Shown one piece after another: positions 9,414 to 18,510 of a DNA stretch of 64,000 nt; position 1 is the first letter of the stretch, and each line of letters begins with the position of its first letter. This DNA comes from Desulfosediminicola ganghwensis (lineage in GTDB: Bacteria > Desulfobacterota > Desulfobulbia > Desulfobulbales > Desulfocapsaceae), in assembly GCF_005116675.2 (NCBI RefSeq), contig NZ_CP050699.1:744001-808000 (forward strand). Reading direction: 5' to 3'. A model generated the notes under the pieces. That model made no database searches. It was not told the DNA's origin and saw only the letters and a program-made list of their open reading frames with translations. Position numbers and translations under genes: made by a program.

Positions 9414-9728
9414 GGTTGCCTCTGTCAAATTGGACCCGGGCAGCTGGGGACTGACCCGGGTCGGGGTATTCTGAAAAGCTGTTCTATCTTATGGAGAAGA
9501 AGAGATGTTCAGCAATAGTGTAAACAATGTACATTACCATGGCCTTTCGGTTCCATTACATTGCTGTAATGTAAGCAGTTGAAAGGTTAGAGGAAAGGGG
9601 GGTGGCAGGTGAGATTTTGCGAAAGGTTTAACACTTAGAAGGGATTGCAAAAATTACCTGTGGGGCGCGAGCATGTCTATTTCATGGAGCCTTTCCTGCG
9701 CCCCTGATAAGGGATGGTGGTCGGAATT
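9414..9728. promoter_or_regulatory. Intergenic region carrying the bat operon promoter
   Basis: About 315 nt without a gene separate moxR from the HAD gene. It must hold the promoter of the minus-strand bat operon. The only clear structure is a palindrome, CATTACA-TTGC-TGTAATG at 9554-9571, which could be an operator. No regulator can be assigned. Confidence 0.35.
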
Positions 9729-10376
9729 TTACCTTTCGGTGAGAGGTGCCGTGAGTTGGCTCATAGTGTCAATGGTCCAGGTTGGTGCTTCCGGCAACTC
9801 CCCGGCTGTGGTGTGGCTCCAGTTGACAAAAACCGTGTCGACACCGGCACTGTTGCCGCTGCAGACATCCCACTTGGCATCGCCTATAAAAACTGTGGCA
9901 GGTTTGGAGGCACCGAGCAGTTCAATCGCTTTCAGCGCGGGTTCCGGATTTGGTTTATGCAATTCGGTGTCTTCAGGGGTGACAAGTGCGTCAAAGTAGT
10001 CATGTATACCTGTTGTCTTGAGAAAAACGTCCAGGCTGTAACGCTTTCGTGAAGTGACTATCGCCAGTTTCTTGTTACTTTCTTTCAGGGTCTTGAGGGT
10101 TTCCTGCACCTTTGGGAAGAGCGTAAGGCTGTGCTCCATGGCCTTCAGTTGATATTGCAGATAATCATCGAGGATAGTCTCGATGTCGAGATCTGCTCCC
10201 AGATGCTCGATGATCTGGGGGCGGAGCGGTGAGCCTATGGCCTGGATAATTACCTGGCGGTCAATCTGTTTATTGGCATGTTTTTCAGCTACATACTGAA
10301 AGCACTCACAAATAAGCTCTGTGGTGTCAAAGAGGGTGCCGTCGGCATCGAAGAGATAGTAGTCGTAAACTTTCAT
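9729..10376 (-). CDS. HAD superfamily phosphatase, phosphoglycolate-phosphatase-like
   Basis: The 215-residue product begins almost directly with HAD motif I (DADGTLFDT), has a helical cap, motif II (AIVTSRK) and motif IV (FIGDAKWD). This is the Gph/PgmB-like subgroup. The first aspartate is followed by Ala-Asp rather than Val-Asp or Leu-Asp, but both catalytic Asp are present. I use the ATG at 10376, preceded by AGGAG; a 31-residue upstream extension has no support. The substrate cannot be assigned. Confidence 0.8.
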   Translation of the reverse strand: MKVYDYYLFDADGTLFDTTELICECFQYVAEKHANKQIDRQVIIQAIGSPLRPQIIEHLGADLDIETILDDYLQYQLKAMEHSLTLFPKVQETLKTLKESNKKLAIVTSRKRYSLDVFLKTTGIHDYFDALVTPEDTELHKPNPEPALKAIELLGASKPATVFIGDAKWDVCSGNSAGVDTVFVNWSHTTAGELPEAPTWTIDTMSQLTAPLTER

Positions 10377-10521
10377 TGTGGTGACTCCTGAGACTGGCAG
10401 CATGTGGCGCCAGCGGAATGAGAAAAATGAGCAAACCGAAAGCATACAATAAACACCATCTCCAGGCAAACAGAGGTCACGGCTTAAAGAGTGAAAAATT
10501 TGGTGGCTACAGGGAATCTAC

Positions 10522-10860
10522 TTATTTTCCCAACTCATCAAGAAGCCTGAGAACCCGCAGCGATTCAGCGATCCCGGTAGTGCCACTCATAGACATATTT
10601 ACTGAGATTGCCTCAAGTATCTCTTGCCGGGTGGCACCAGCCTCAAGAGATCGCATGGTTTGACCAACGACACAGTGAGTGCAGCCAGCTCTGAGGGCCA
10701 CGGCCAAAGCCATCAACCTCTTTACTTTGCTGCTGAGTGCTCCATCCTTATAGACAGTATCCCACTTGGCCTTCTCATGTTCCATAACCTCCGGAAGGGC
10801 CTGGTTGAGTTGAGCAAGATATTTCAACCTGTCTTCGTTTATATCAATCTGACTTTGCAT
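10522..10860 (-). CDS. Carboxymuconolactone decarboxylase/AhpD-like protein
   Basis: The 112-residue product has the AhpD-type active-site region GCTHCVVGQTM with a CxxC pair and the following helix (SLEAGATRQEILEAI). Such small helical proteins act as peroxidase-linked reductases or as decarboxylases; the CxxC favours a redox role. The ATG at 10860 has GGAGGG in front and is preferred to the longer ORF start. It is the third gene of a minus-strand operon with a NIPSNAP protein and a cysteine-rich redox protein. Confidence 0.8.
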   Translation of the reverse strand: MQSQIDINEDRLKYLAQLNQALPEVMEHEKAKWDTVYKDGALSSKVKRLMALAVALRAGCTHCVVGQTMRSLEAGATRQEILEAISVNMSMSGTTGIAESLRVLRLLDELGK

Positions 10861-10891
10861 TGTGCCCTCCATAGCTGAGCCAATATGGTTT

Positions 10892-11197
10892 CTAGTCAAA
10901 AACAGGTTTCATAAAGCTGCGCTCAAAGCTGATAATACATCGTGTTTTCTCTGCATGTTCGAATGCTTTCAAACAGTCTTTATCTGTTGTGATCTGTAGT
11001 CTGTACTCTTCATAAGCCGCCAGACTTGGGAAGCTGAAAAGAGCGTAGGCTATATTATTGGCACCCTCATGGGGCAGGAAGTAACCGTGGTGATTTCCAC
11101 CGAATTTATTGACCAGCGGAATCCACATCCTGGCATATTGCTCAAATGCTTCAACCTGGTACGGATCGATAAGGTATTTCAAATAGCAGGTGATCAT
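10892..11197 (-). CDS. NIPSNAP family protein
   Basis: The 101-residue product is a dimeric alpha/beta-barrel type protein of the NIPSNAP family, shown by the N-terminal strand ITCYLKYLIDPYQVEAFEQY and the GGNHHGYFLPHEG loop. It lies 31 nt upstream of the AhpD-like start and 42 nt downstream of the C_GCAxxG gene. Function is not established for bacterial members; the neighbours suggest a role in handling a reactive small molecule. Confidence 0.75.
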   Translation of the reverse strand: MITCYLKYLIDPYQVEAFEQYARMWIPLVNKFGGNHHGYFLPHEGANNIAYALFSFPSLAAYEEYRLQITTDKDCLKAFEHAEKTRCIISFERSFMKPVFD

Positions 11198-11239
11198 TTC
11201 TTTTACCCTGAAGTTTTTGATCTATTATTCTTTCTCCGT

Positions 11240-11671
11240 TCACCCGTTTTTCATTCTGGCCACAAACTCGACACTGGTAGTGATTGCATCAACTGTCAGT
11301 TGTTCGCAGAGGTGAGGCGGGTCATCCGCCTGAAAGCCGCCGGGGCGAAGGATCTCGCATCGCAAACTAGTGAACTTTTCTTCAAACTCCCTGGCAAAGT
11401 CGTAGCACTGTTCGGCAATCAGTGGATCGGGCAGGTTATGGCGGCGGCCATAAATGCCGATGAACAGTAAGGCTCCTTCCACCAGCCCGCACTGGGCACC
11501 ATAGTTACCGGCGCCATGCATGCCCACGGCAGAGTCAATGACCTGTGCTGAAAGCTCGACACGGTAAATCTCAGACAAGATTTTCAGGTTCGTGGCGGCA
11601 CAGTTGAGGGCCTCGGTATGGTAATACTGTCTAACGCGTTTTTTGATCAGTTCATCCTGTTGCATTGGCAC
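11240..11671 (-). CDS. C_GCAxxG_C_C family redox protein
   Basis: The 143-residue product shows the spaced cysteines of this family: NCAATNLKIL, GAQCGLVEGAL, EQCYDFAREFEEKF and LRCEILRPGG. Members occur mainly in anaerobes, bind a metal or cofactor through the conserved cysteines, and often sit beside redox enzymes. It is the first gene of a three-gene operon divergent from a LysR regulator, which probably controls it. Confidence 0.75.
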   Translation of the reverse strand: MPMQQDELIKKRVRQYYHTEALNCAATNLKILSEIYRVELSAQVIDSAVGMHGAGNYGAQCGLVEGALLFIGIYGRRHNLPDPLIAEQCYDFAREFEEKFTSLRCEILRPGGFQADDPPHLCEQLTVDAITTSVEFVARMKNG

Positions 11672-11803
11672 ATTCCCTTAATATTGTTCGTATTAAATGT
11701 GATAATTTCTCTAAAAAAAAATTTTCCCCTTTGGACATGCAAATGATACTTGAGATGAGTTGAAGTAGCTCATTGGAGTTTTGAATGGGGAGCTTCGGAT
11801 AAC

Positions 11804-11816
11804 TTGATCAGATCAA
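11804..11816. promoter_or_regulatory. Candidate LysR-type operator
   Basis: TTGAT-CAG-ATCAA is a perfect dyad matching the T-N11-A rule for LysR-type regulators. It lies between the divergent redox operon and the lysR-type gene, 105 nt upstream of the latter's start. A second weak dyad (ATGAG...CTCAT) lies near 11755-11772. Confidence 0.45.
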
Positions 11817-11920
11817 AAAGAGAAAAATCGATTATATTTGTGTGAAATTGAAAGGCAGAAGTGGCAGATGCGGTCGCTTGAGCTGTGCTACCTTATGTTC
11901 AAAATCAACCCTCATATTTT

Positions 11921-12817
11921 ATGGAACTCTATCAGCTGAAAACATTCGTAATGGTGGCCGGGGAGGAGCATTTGACCAGGGCTGCGCGGCGTCTTCATGC
12001 AAGTCAGCCAACAGTGAGCGGGCATATAAAAGCGCTTGAGGATGAACTCGGGGTGAATCTGTTTCTCAGAACTCCGAAAGGGATGATCCTCACCCAGGAT
12101 GGCCGGGCGTTGCAGGCTCATGCCGAGCAGGTGCTCGAGGCGGCTACCGGTATGGCCAGAGCAGCCGAACTGATGCGCGGCAGTGTCCGGGGAGATCTCA
12201 GAATCGGTATAAACACTGAGCCCGAATCTCTTTATATTCCGGAATTATTTGATGAAATGGCCAGGAACCACTCACAGGTTACTATGCATATCCTGCAGGC
12301 GATGTCCGCCGAGGTTCCTGAGCGGCTGGAAAAAGGTGTTCTGGATTGCGCCTTTGTCTATGGGCCGGTTGTTTCAGACAGGTTGTTTGCGGTTGAGCTG
12401 GCGAGGTTTCGGGTGGTGGTGGCGGGCCCGGGTCGGTGGCGGGAGAAGATGTTGAAGAGTGGGGCGGCCGGGCTTGGTGAACTGCCCTGGATAATGACTC
12501 CGGATGATTGTCCGTTTCACCAGCTGGCTGAAAACTTCTTCAAAACAAATAATATACAACCACAGCAAGTCGCCCTGGTGGATAAGGAGACCGTTATCCG
12601 CACCATGATACAGGCGGGGGCTGGACTGTCCATGATGCTGGAGCGTGATCTTCTTCAAAGGGCGTCGGCCGAAGACGAGGCGTCGGGCTTGACCGTCTGG
12701 GCAGAGCAGGAGATGTATCTGCCACTTTCAATCGTTTGTCTTCAAAGCAGAAAAGCTGAAGTGCTCCAGCAGACACTTTTCGCCACCATGACAAGAATAT
12801 TTCATGAAAGATCCTGA
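11921..12817 (+). CDS. LysR family transcriptional regulator
   Basis: The 298-residue product has a classic N-terminal winged HTH (MELYQLKTFVMVAGEEHLTRAA, then ASQPTVSGHIKALEDELG) and a periplasmic-binding-like effector domain. I choose the ATG at 11921 because LysR proteins start this close to the HTH; the ORF runs 12 codons further upstream. It is divergent from the C_GCAxxG/NIPSNAP/AhpD operon and convergent with the sortase-system kinase. Confidence 0.9.
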   Translation: MELYQLKTFVMVAGEEHLTRAARRLHASQPTVSGHIKALEDELGVNLFLRTPKGMILTQDGRALQAHAEQVLEAATGMARAAELMRGSVRGDLRIGINTEPESLYIPELFDEMARNHSQVTMHILQAMSAEVPERLEKGVLDCAFVYGPVVSDRLFAVELARFRVVVAGPGRWREKMLKSGAAGLGELPWIMTPDDCPFHQLAENFFKTNNIQPQQVALVDKETVIRTMIQAGAGLSMMLERDLLQRASAEDEASGLTVWAEQEMYLPLSIVCLQSRKAEVLQQTLFATMTRIFHERS

Positions 12818-12927
12818 ATGTTCCTGAAGGAAAAAGATGATGGAGTTCGATAGCCTCCCGGCCGGCAGAAGTTGATATGCGTTACCTGTGGGCACGAAGC
12901 TCTGCAGCTGCAGGGCTTCGCGCACCG

Positions 12928-15084
12928 TTATTGTACCAATGGCAGTTGGATGGTGAACACTACGCCCGTACGACCATCCGTCAGGTTATTCACACTGATC
13001 GTTCCTCCGTGATGCACCGTAATTGTGCGGGCTACATAGAGGCCAAGTCCCAGATGTGGCTTGGTATCGCTCTTGGCCCGGCGTGATACCATGGTGTTAA
13101 AGATCTGACCCCGCATCTCTTCGGCTATGGTGGGTCCTTGATTGGCAACGGTGAGAATGACCTCTTTTTCGCTGATACTCAGGCCCAACCCGATCTCAAT
13201 TGCCGTTCCCTCGGCGTGAAAGCTCACCCCGTTTTCGATGAGTTTGTCGAGGAGCTGCCTGATATGCCCCGGGTCACCGAGCACCATAATATCCTGGCCA
13301 TGATGCTGGTAGATAAATTCAGTCTCAGGAAAAGCCGGTCGCCAGCTGTGCTCAAGCCAGACCTGCATCCCCTGATGGAGGTTGAATACCTCGTGGGTAT
13401 CGCGATTGAGCGCTTCCTGCAGGCTGGTGGCATCACGAATGGCACCGAGCAGCTGCTCCAGCCGCATTACGTCACTTAGGGCCCATTCCAGGTAATTACG
13501 TATCCTCTCCGGCGGGTTTTCGATTTCACCACTGATGTTTTTCAAAGAAGCCGAGATACCGGCAAGTGGCGTGCGCATCTCGTGCTCAAGGTTATCGGCC
13601 ATGGTTTCCCGGTAGTCGCTCTGCTCTTTGAGCTGGTGGAGCATTGAGTTGAGGGTACGGGAGAGATCACCTATTTCATCACGGGCACGGCTTGGCTGGA
13701 GAGTGTTGTTGATCTGCCCGGTATCGGTAATGGCACCGGCCGCCTGGTTTCTAAGAAGCCTGATTCTGGAAGAGAGCCGCGAGGCGAAAAAGAGCAGGCC
13801 GAATCCGCCGATACAAAATGCCAGAATGGAAAAGCTGAGCGACTCCTCGATGACTTTGTTCTGGAGCGCCAGGATGGAGTTTGTGGTTTGTTCCACCACG
13901 ACCGCACCGACTATTTTCCGGTCTTCGGTGAGTGGTGCAATGGCAGCCATTATTTCAACCTGACCTTCGGCGATCCGGTATCTGCTGATGCTCTCTTTTC
14001 CCTGCAGTGCCTCTTTTACCCCGCTGATATCGAGAGTGGTAGGCATTGCCACCGGTGTCTTGAATTCGTCGGTGAATGGGGTGGTAAAGAGTTTATAGAG
14101 TGGCTCGAGTACGGCGAAGATACCATCACTCACCCTGCCTATCAGGTTGCTGTTTTTAATGTCGGGTTGTTCAGCTTCAGGGTTGAGGTTGCCGTGACTG
14201 GCACGTACCCGCTGGTTGCTATCCACGATAAGGATGCGCGATTGAGGGCGGTCGAGGGAGCTCAGGATTGATTCAATGGTTTTCGAGGGAGAGAGAAGCC
14301 AACCGAGCTTTTCTGGGCTCTCCGGGTTTGCGGTACCGATCAGGGTGGTTACTTCGCGGCTTACCGGATCATCCACGTCGGCGATTGCGAAGGCGAACCG
14401 GTCACCGATAAGGTCGCGGGGGATACGCAACTCTATCACGTAGCCATCAAGCGTTTCGGCCCACACACCCTGGATTCGGCGTTCGAGTTTTATCGGCAGG
14501 GAGTCGGCGGGGTTTTCCGGCATCAGGTAGCCGTTCACCCAGCCTGGTTTGGTGGTGGAAACCACATAGCGGTGAAGTTTTCCGTTTTGATCTTCAATGC
14601 CTATCTGCAAATGGTCGGCCCTGGCGATACCCAGAGAGTGCGGAGGCCTGTAGATGACCTTGTCATCGGTGACAATAAAGATGGCATAGACGTATTCGCC
14701 GCGAACGCCGAGCATATGTTTGAAGTGCAGTGAATCATAGCGATAGGGGACCGTAGAGCGAAGCAGATGCTCTTCGGCAAATGCTTCAGCCTCAAGCAGT
14801 TGAGGCATCCAGTCATCGCTCTTGCCATTGAGGCGGATGGGGTTGGTGAGCTGGAAGAGATAGAGATCGCGGCTCTGGTTCAGCGAGTGAAACAGCTCTT
14901 GATCCAGCAGGCCGGTACGACCGGCGAGAGCGGAGGCCACCGAACGCGCGGAAAAGAGCAATGTCTCCTCCCGACTTTCTACCAGATCACGGGTAATGAT
15001 CTCGGAAAAGCGAAAACCGATCAGGGGAATGATGAGCAGCAATAAAGCCACTAAAGTCAGTTTGATCCGCAACGAAAAGCGCAT
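12928..15084 (-). CDS. Dedicated sortase system histidine kinase
   Basis: The 718-residue membrane kinase has TM1 at residues 8-25, a very long periplasmic domain (about 30-410), TM2 near 415-435, a HAMP segment, a HisKA domain with phospho-acceptor His501 (NLEHEMRTP) and a HATPase domain with N box (LLDKLIENGVSF) and a G2 box (HLGLGLYVA). The size, large sensor domain and location beside the matching regulator, target and sortase identify the kinase of the proteobacterial dedicated sortase system. It is about 100 nt downstream of its response regulator. Confidence 0.85.
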   Translation of the reverse strand: MRFSLRIKLTLVALLLLIIPLIGFRFSEIITRDLVESREETLLFSARSVASALAGRTGLLDQELFHSLNQSRDLYLFQLTNPIRLNGKSDDWMPQLLEAEAFAEEHLLRSTVPYRYDSLHFKHMLGVRGEYVYAIFIVTDDKVIYRPPHSLGIARADHLQIGIEDQNGKLHRYVVSTTKPGWVNGYLMPENPADSLPIKLERRIQGVWAETLDGYVIELRIPRDLIGDRFAFAIADVDDPVSREVTTLIGTANPESPEKLGWLLSPSKTIESILSSLDRPQSRILIVDSNQRVRASHGNLNPEAEQPDIKNSNLIGRVSDGIFAVLEPLYKLFTTPFTDEFKTPVAMPTTLDISGVKEALQGKESISRYRIAEGQVEIMAAIAPLTEDRKIVGAVVVEQTTNSILALQNKVIEESLSFSILAFCIGGFGLLFFASRLSSRIRLLRNQAAGAITDTGQINNTLQPSRARDEIGDLSRTLNSMLHQLKEQSDYRETMADNLEHEMRTPLAGISASLKNISGEIENPPERIRNYLEWALSDVMRLEQLLGAIRDATSLQEALNRDTHEVFNLHQGMQVWLEHSWRPAFPETEFIYQHHGQDIMVLGDPGHIRQLLDKLIENGVSFHAEGTAIEIGLGLSISEKEVILTVANQGPTIAEEMRGQIFNTMVSRRAKSDTKPHLGLGLYVARTITVHHGGTISVNNLTDGRTGVVFTIQLPLVQ

Positions 15085-15182
15085 GATGATCTCGATAATG
15101 GTGTGAAAAAGGTTCTGCAGGGACCAGCCAGAGCGTCAGATGAGCACTCTCCCGGTTTGGAAAAACGCTCAGGAAAAATAGG

Positions 15183-15878
15183 CTATACCTGCCAGCGATA
15201 CCCCATGCCATACTCCGTGCGAATGGCATCGAAATCGCCATCGACCTCCTGGAATTTATCGCGGATGCGGCGAATATGGGCGGTAATCGCGTTGTTGGTG
15301 ACAACCACATTGGCGGCTTCCATCAGCTGGTCATGGGACTTCACGTGCCCGGGGCGTCTGGCGAGCGACAGCAGCAACCAGTATTCGGTGAGGGTGAGGT
15401 TCAGTTGCTGATCTCTCCAGAATACCTGTTTGCGTTCTTCAACGATGCGCAGTTCGCCGGTCTGCACCACAGACTCCTGCACGTTCATGGTTGATTGCAG
15501 TGAGTCAACCATTTTGAAAAGAGATGAGATCCGTACCGGCAGAAAGTCGAGAGTGGTGGTGTTTTTGGTCAGATAATCCCAGGCCCCGAGCCTGAGTCCG
15601 GAAACCCTGTCCAGATCTGAATCACGGGCGGTGAGGAAGATTATGGGGATAGTGGGGGAGAGCTGGCGGAGCTGCCTGCAGAGTTCGAAGCCACCTTCCT
15701 TCTCGTCATGCAGCATTACATCGAGGATGGCCATGTCCGGGAGCTGACTGTTGAAGGCGGTTTCCGCCTCAGGTCTGCTTGCGTAGCTTACTACTTGGTA
15801 GCCTTCACGTTCCAGTGCCTGGGTATAGTTGGCCCTGAGCATATTGTCGTCTTCTACGAGTGCGATGGTTAACGCCAT
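15183..15878 (-). CDS. Dedicated sortase system response regulator (OmpR-like)
   Basis: The 231-residue product has a receiver domain (acidic pocket ED at 10-11, phospho-Asp53 in ILDVML, Thr in FLTARDSD, Lys in DYLTKNT) and a C-terminal OmpR/PhoB-type winged helix (LTEYWLLLSLARRPG, TAHIRRIRDKFQ). It is divergent from the sortase target gene. The probable binding site is the 19-bp inverted repeat at 15962-16079. Confidence 0.88.
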   Translation of the reverse strand: MALTIALVEDDNMLRANYTQALEREGYQVVSYASRPEAETAFNSQLPDMAILDVMLHDEKEGGFELCRQLRQLSPTIPIIFLTARDSDLDRVSGLRLGAWDYLTKNTTTLDFLPVRISSLFKMVDSLQSTMNVQESVVQTGELRIVEERKQVFWRDQQLNLTLTEYWLLLSLARRPGHVKSHDQLMEAANVVVTNNAITAHIRRIRDKFQEVDGDFDAIRTEYGMGYRWQV

Positions 15879-15961
15879 GAACGTCCCTCTTGTCGAAATA
15901 AAAATATGTAAAAAAAATCAATTGATCAGTTGCCCGGTGAGAACGGATTCTTGCTTTTCTA

Positions 15962-16079
15962 AAACGTACCATTTGACCAAGATCGAGGCGCGTATCGGAT
16001 TTTTACCGGAGGCATATGAATGATATCCCGAGGATAAAAATTTGATATGCAACGCTGAGATTGGTCAAATGGTACGTTT
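15962..16079. repeat. 19-bp inverted repeat in the divergent sortase-system promoter region
   Basis: 15962-15980 reads aaacgtaccatttgaccaa, and 16061-16079 is its exact reverse complement, with 80 nt between. The pair lies in the 403-nt region between the response regulator (minus) and the VIT/VWA target (plus). Arm centres are 99 nt apart, close to a whole number of helical turns. Paired operators or a looping site for the adjacent OmpR-like regulator is the simplest reading. Confidence 0.7.
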
Positions 16080-16281
16080 CAGGATGGAAACTAACGAGTT
16101 TTCTACTTTTTAGCCAGATTAAGATCCATTTGTCATAATCTGTCATTTTTCCTTCTCCATATGTCACGATTGCTTCAGCTCTCTATCACTTTTTCTGTGT
16201 TCAGTGTCAGCATGAAAAATTGAAGCGGCCGACATTGGCAGCCACCCAGACCGGGAAAAAGCGCGAGCAAGGAGCAATGAA

Positions 16282-18510
16282 ATGAAAAGAAAAGGACCGA
16301 CACTGACACAAAAAGAAATTGAAAACGCGGTAACAGACCCGGGCAATCTGATGTTGCTGGTGTATACCGTATTGATTGGGCTGATCCTGCTTGGCAGTGG
16401 CTTTCTCTACGCCGGGGAGGCGCGGTCTGCCGAATCACAGGAGGGGCAGGGGAGCGAGTTCAATCTGGAGGAAATCAGCGAGGGAAAGCTCCTGGTGCCG
16501 GGGCAGGATGGCAATGTAGTCTCGGCACTGAAACTGAGCCAGAAGGTGATAATCAGTATCAGCGGTGTTGCCTCAAGGGTGACGGTGATTCAGGAGTTCG
16601 TCAACAACAGCCCTGACTGGGTGGAGGGTGTTTATGTCTTTCCATTGCCGGCGGAGAGTGCTGTTGACCATTTGAAAATGGTAATCGGAGAACGAGAGGT
16701 CGTTGGCGAAATAAAGGAGAAGGAGCAGGCCCGAAAAATCTATGAAAAAGCGAAAGGTGAGGGACGAAAGACCTCGCTTTTGTCTCAGAACAGACCAAAT
16801 ATCTTCACCACCCGGCTGGCCAATATCGGCCCGGGTGAGAAGATTGTGATTGAAATAGAATACCAGCAGACAGTGCAGTATCGTGACCAGACTTTCTCCA
16901 TCAGGTTTCCAATGGCCATGACTCCCCGTTACATCCCCGGCAAACCTGTGAACCGGGAAGAGGCTTCAGAAATCGGTTTTTCAGAAGAAGGCTGGGCGGT
17001 CAATACAGATCAGGTGCCGGACGCTCTTGAGATCACCCCGCCAATGGTTGTGGCAGGTGTGGAAGGGCAACAGGAGTTTATCCCGACTGTTGAGCTGGAG
17101 GTAGATCTTGCAAGCGGCTTCCCTCTCTCCCGGGTGGAGAGTCTTTACCATGAGATGTACGATGTCGAGTTGGCCGAAAATCATCATATGCTCTCATTTA
17201 CCGGAATCGTTTTTGCTGATCATGACTTTGTGCTCGAGTGGCAACCGGCAAAAGCCGCGGATGCGACTGCAGCGCTGTTGACAGAAAGGCCGGAGGGTGA
17301 TGAGAACAGCTTTATGCTGTTGATGCTGATGCCGCCCGAAAACCTGAAATCAGCCGGTGAGACCAGACATGTTCCACGTGAAGCGGTCTATATCCTTGAT
17401 GTTTCGGGGTCGATGTCCGGGCCTCCAATCCGCCAGGCTAAAGTGGCACTCGCCAGGGCCCTGGATAAGCTGCAACCCAAAGACCGCTTTAACATCATCA
17501 GCTTTAACAATACGGCCAGAAAGCTTTTCACTGATTCAGTGGCAGCAAACTCCGGTAATATCACCATTGCCAAAGAGTACCTGAACACTCTGCGGGCCGA
17601 TGGCGGCACCGAGATGAAACTTGCCCTGGAAATGGCATTGAACGTTGGCGATTCGGCTGGCAGGGGAGATCGGGTTCGCCAGGTGATCTTTATGACAGAT
17701 GGAGCCATCGGCAATGAGTCTGAACTGTTTGCGCTGATCAATTCAGAGCTGGGTAGGTCGCGTCTTTTCACGGTGGGCATCGGTTCAGCACCGAACAGCC
17801 ACTTCATGACCCGGGCGGCTAAAATCGGGCGCGGGAGCTACACCTATATCGGCAATCTCGGTGAGGTCGGCCAGCGCATCGACGAGTTGTTCATAAGGCT
17901 TGAAAACCCGGTATTAACCAATATCACCATAGAACCACTGGATGAAAAAGGTAATTCCGTTGAAGCAGTTGAGTTTCTGAGTTACCCGCATCCAGTGCCG
18001 GATCTCTACCTTGGTGAACCGCTGCAGGTGGCGATGCGTATGGATAGTGACTGGAAAAAGATACGGGTTTCCGGAACCCGGCTTGGAGAACGGTGGCAGT
18101 ATGTGATCGATGTGAGCAGGGGGGCAGGCAGGGCAGGAATTGCTACCCTCTGGGCCAGAAAGAAGATCGCCGACGAGATGGAATCGCTTGCGCTGGGAAA
18201 AGATGAAAATGAGGTCAGGCAGGCAATTCTCGAAACAGCTCTCGAGCACCATCTGGTCTCAAAGTACACCAGCCTGGTGGCAGTGGATAAAGAGATCTCA
18301 CGCCCCCGGCATGAGGTGCTGAAAAAAGAAGCTGTACCAACTCCGGCACCGAAAACCTTTCAATTCGCCGGTAACCAGTATGGTGACGCTGTTTTTGCGG
18401 GAAGTGCAAAAACAGGGACTGCTTCAAACCTGCACCTGCTGGTTGGTTTCCTGTTGATGCTGATTGCCGCGGGAGTGCACATCATTCGGAGGAGGATATG
18501 GGTAAAATGA
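16282..18510 (+). CDS. Marine proteobacterial-type sortase target protein (VIT + VWA)
   Basis: The 742-residue product has an N-terminal membrane/export segment (about residues 25-48), a VIT domain (about 85-215; VYVFPLPAESAVDHLKM) and a VWA domain with an intact MIDAS (DVSGSMSG near 372; MTDGAIGNE). The C-terminus has the sortase-substrate layout: a TG-containing motif (SAKTG), a hydrophobic stretch, then RRR. This is the dedicated substrate of the adjacent sortase. The motif departs from LPxTG. AAGGAG precedes the ATG and the end overlaps the sortase gene by 13 nt. Confidence 0.9.
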   Translation: MKRKGPTLTQKEIENAVTDPGNLMLLVYTVLIGLILLGSGFLYAGEARSAESQEGQGSEFNLEEISEGKLLVPGQDGNVVSALKLSQKVIISISGVASRVTVIQEFVNNSPDWVEGVYVFPLPAESAVDHLKMVIGEREVVGEIKEKEQARKIYEKAKGEGRKTSLLSQNRPNIFTTRLANIGPGEKIVIEIEYQQTVQYRDQTFSIRFPMAMTPRYIPGKPVNREEASEIGFSEEGWAVNTDQVPDALEITPPMVVAGVEGQQEFIPTVELEVDLASGFPLSRVESLYHEMYDVELAENHHMLSFTGIVFADHDFVLEWQPAKAADATAALLTERPEGDENSFMLLMLMPPENLKSAGETRHVPREAVYILDVSGSMSGPPIRQAKVALARALDKLQPKDRFNIISFNNTARKLFTDSVAANSGNITIAKEYLNTLRADGGTEMKLALEMALNVGDSAGRGDRVRQVIFMTDGAIGNESELFALINSELGRSRLFTVGIGSAPNSHFMTRAAKIGRGSYTYIGNLGEVGQRIDELFIRLENPVLTNITIEPLDEKGNSVEAVEFLSYPHPVPDLYLGEPLQVAMRMDSDWKKIRVSGTRLGERWQYVIDVSRGAGRAGIATLWARKKIADEMESLALGKDENEVRQAILETALEHHLVSKYTSLVAVDKEISRPRHEVLKKEAVPTPAPKTFQFAGNQYGDAVFAGSAKTGTASNLHLLVGFLLMLIAAGVHIIRRRIWVK

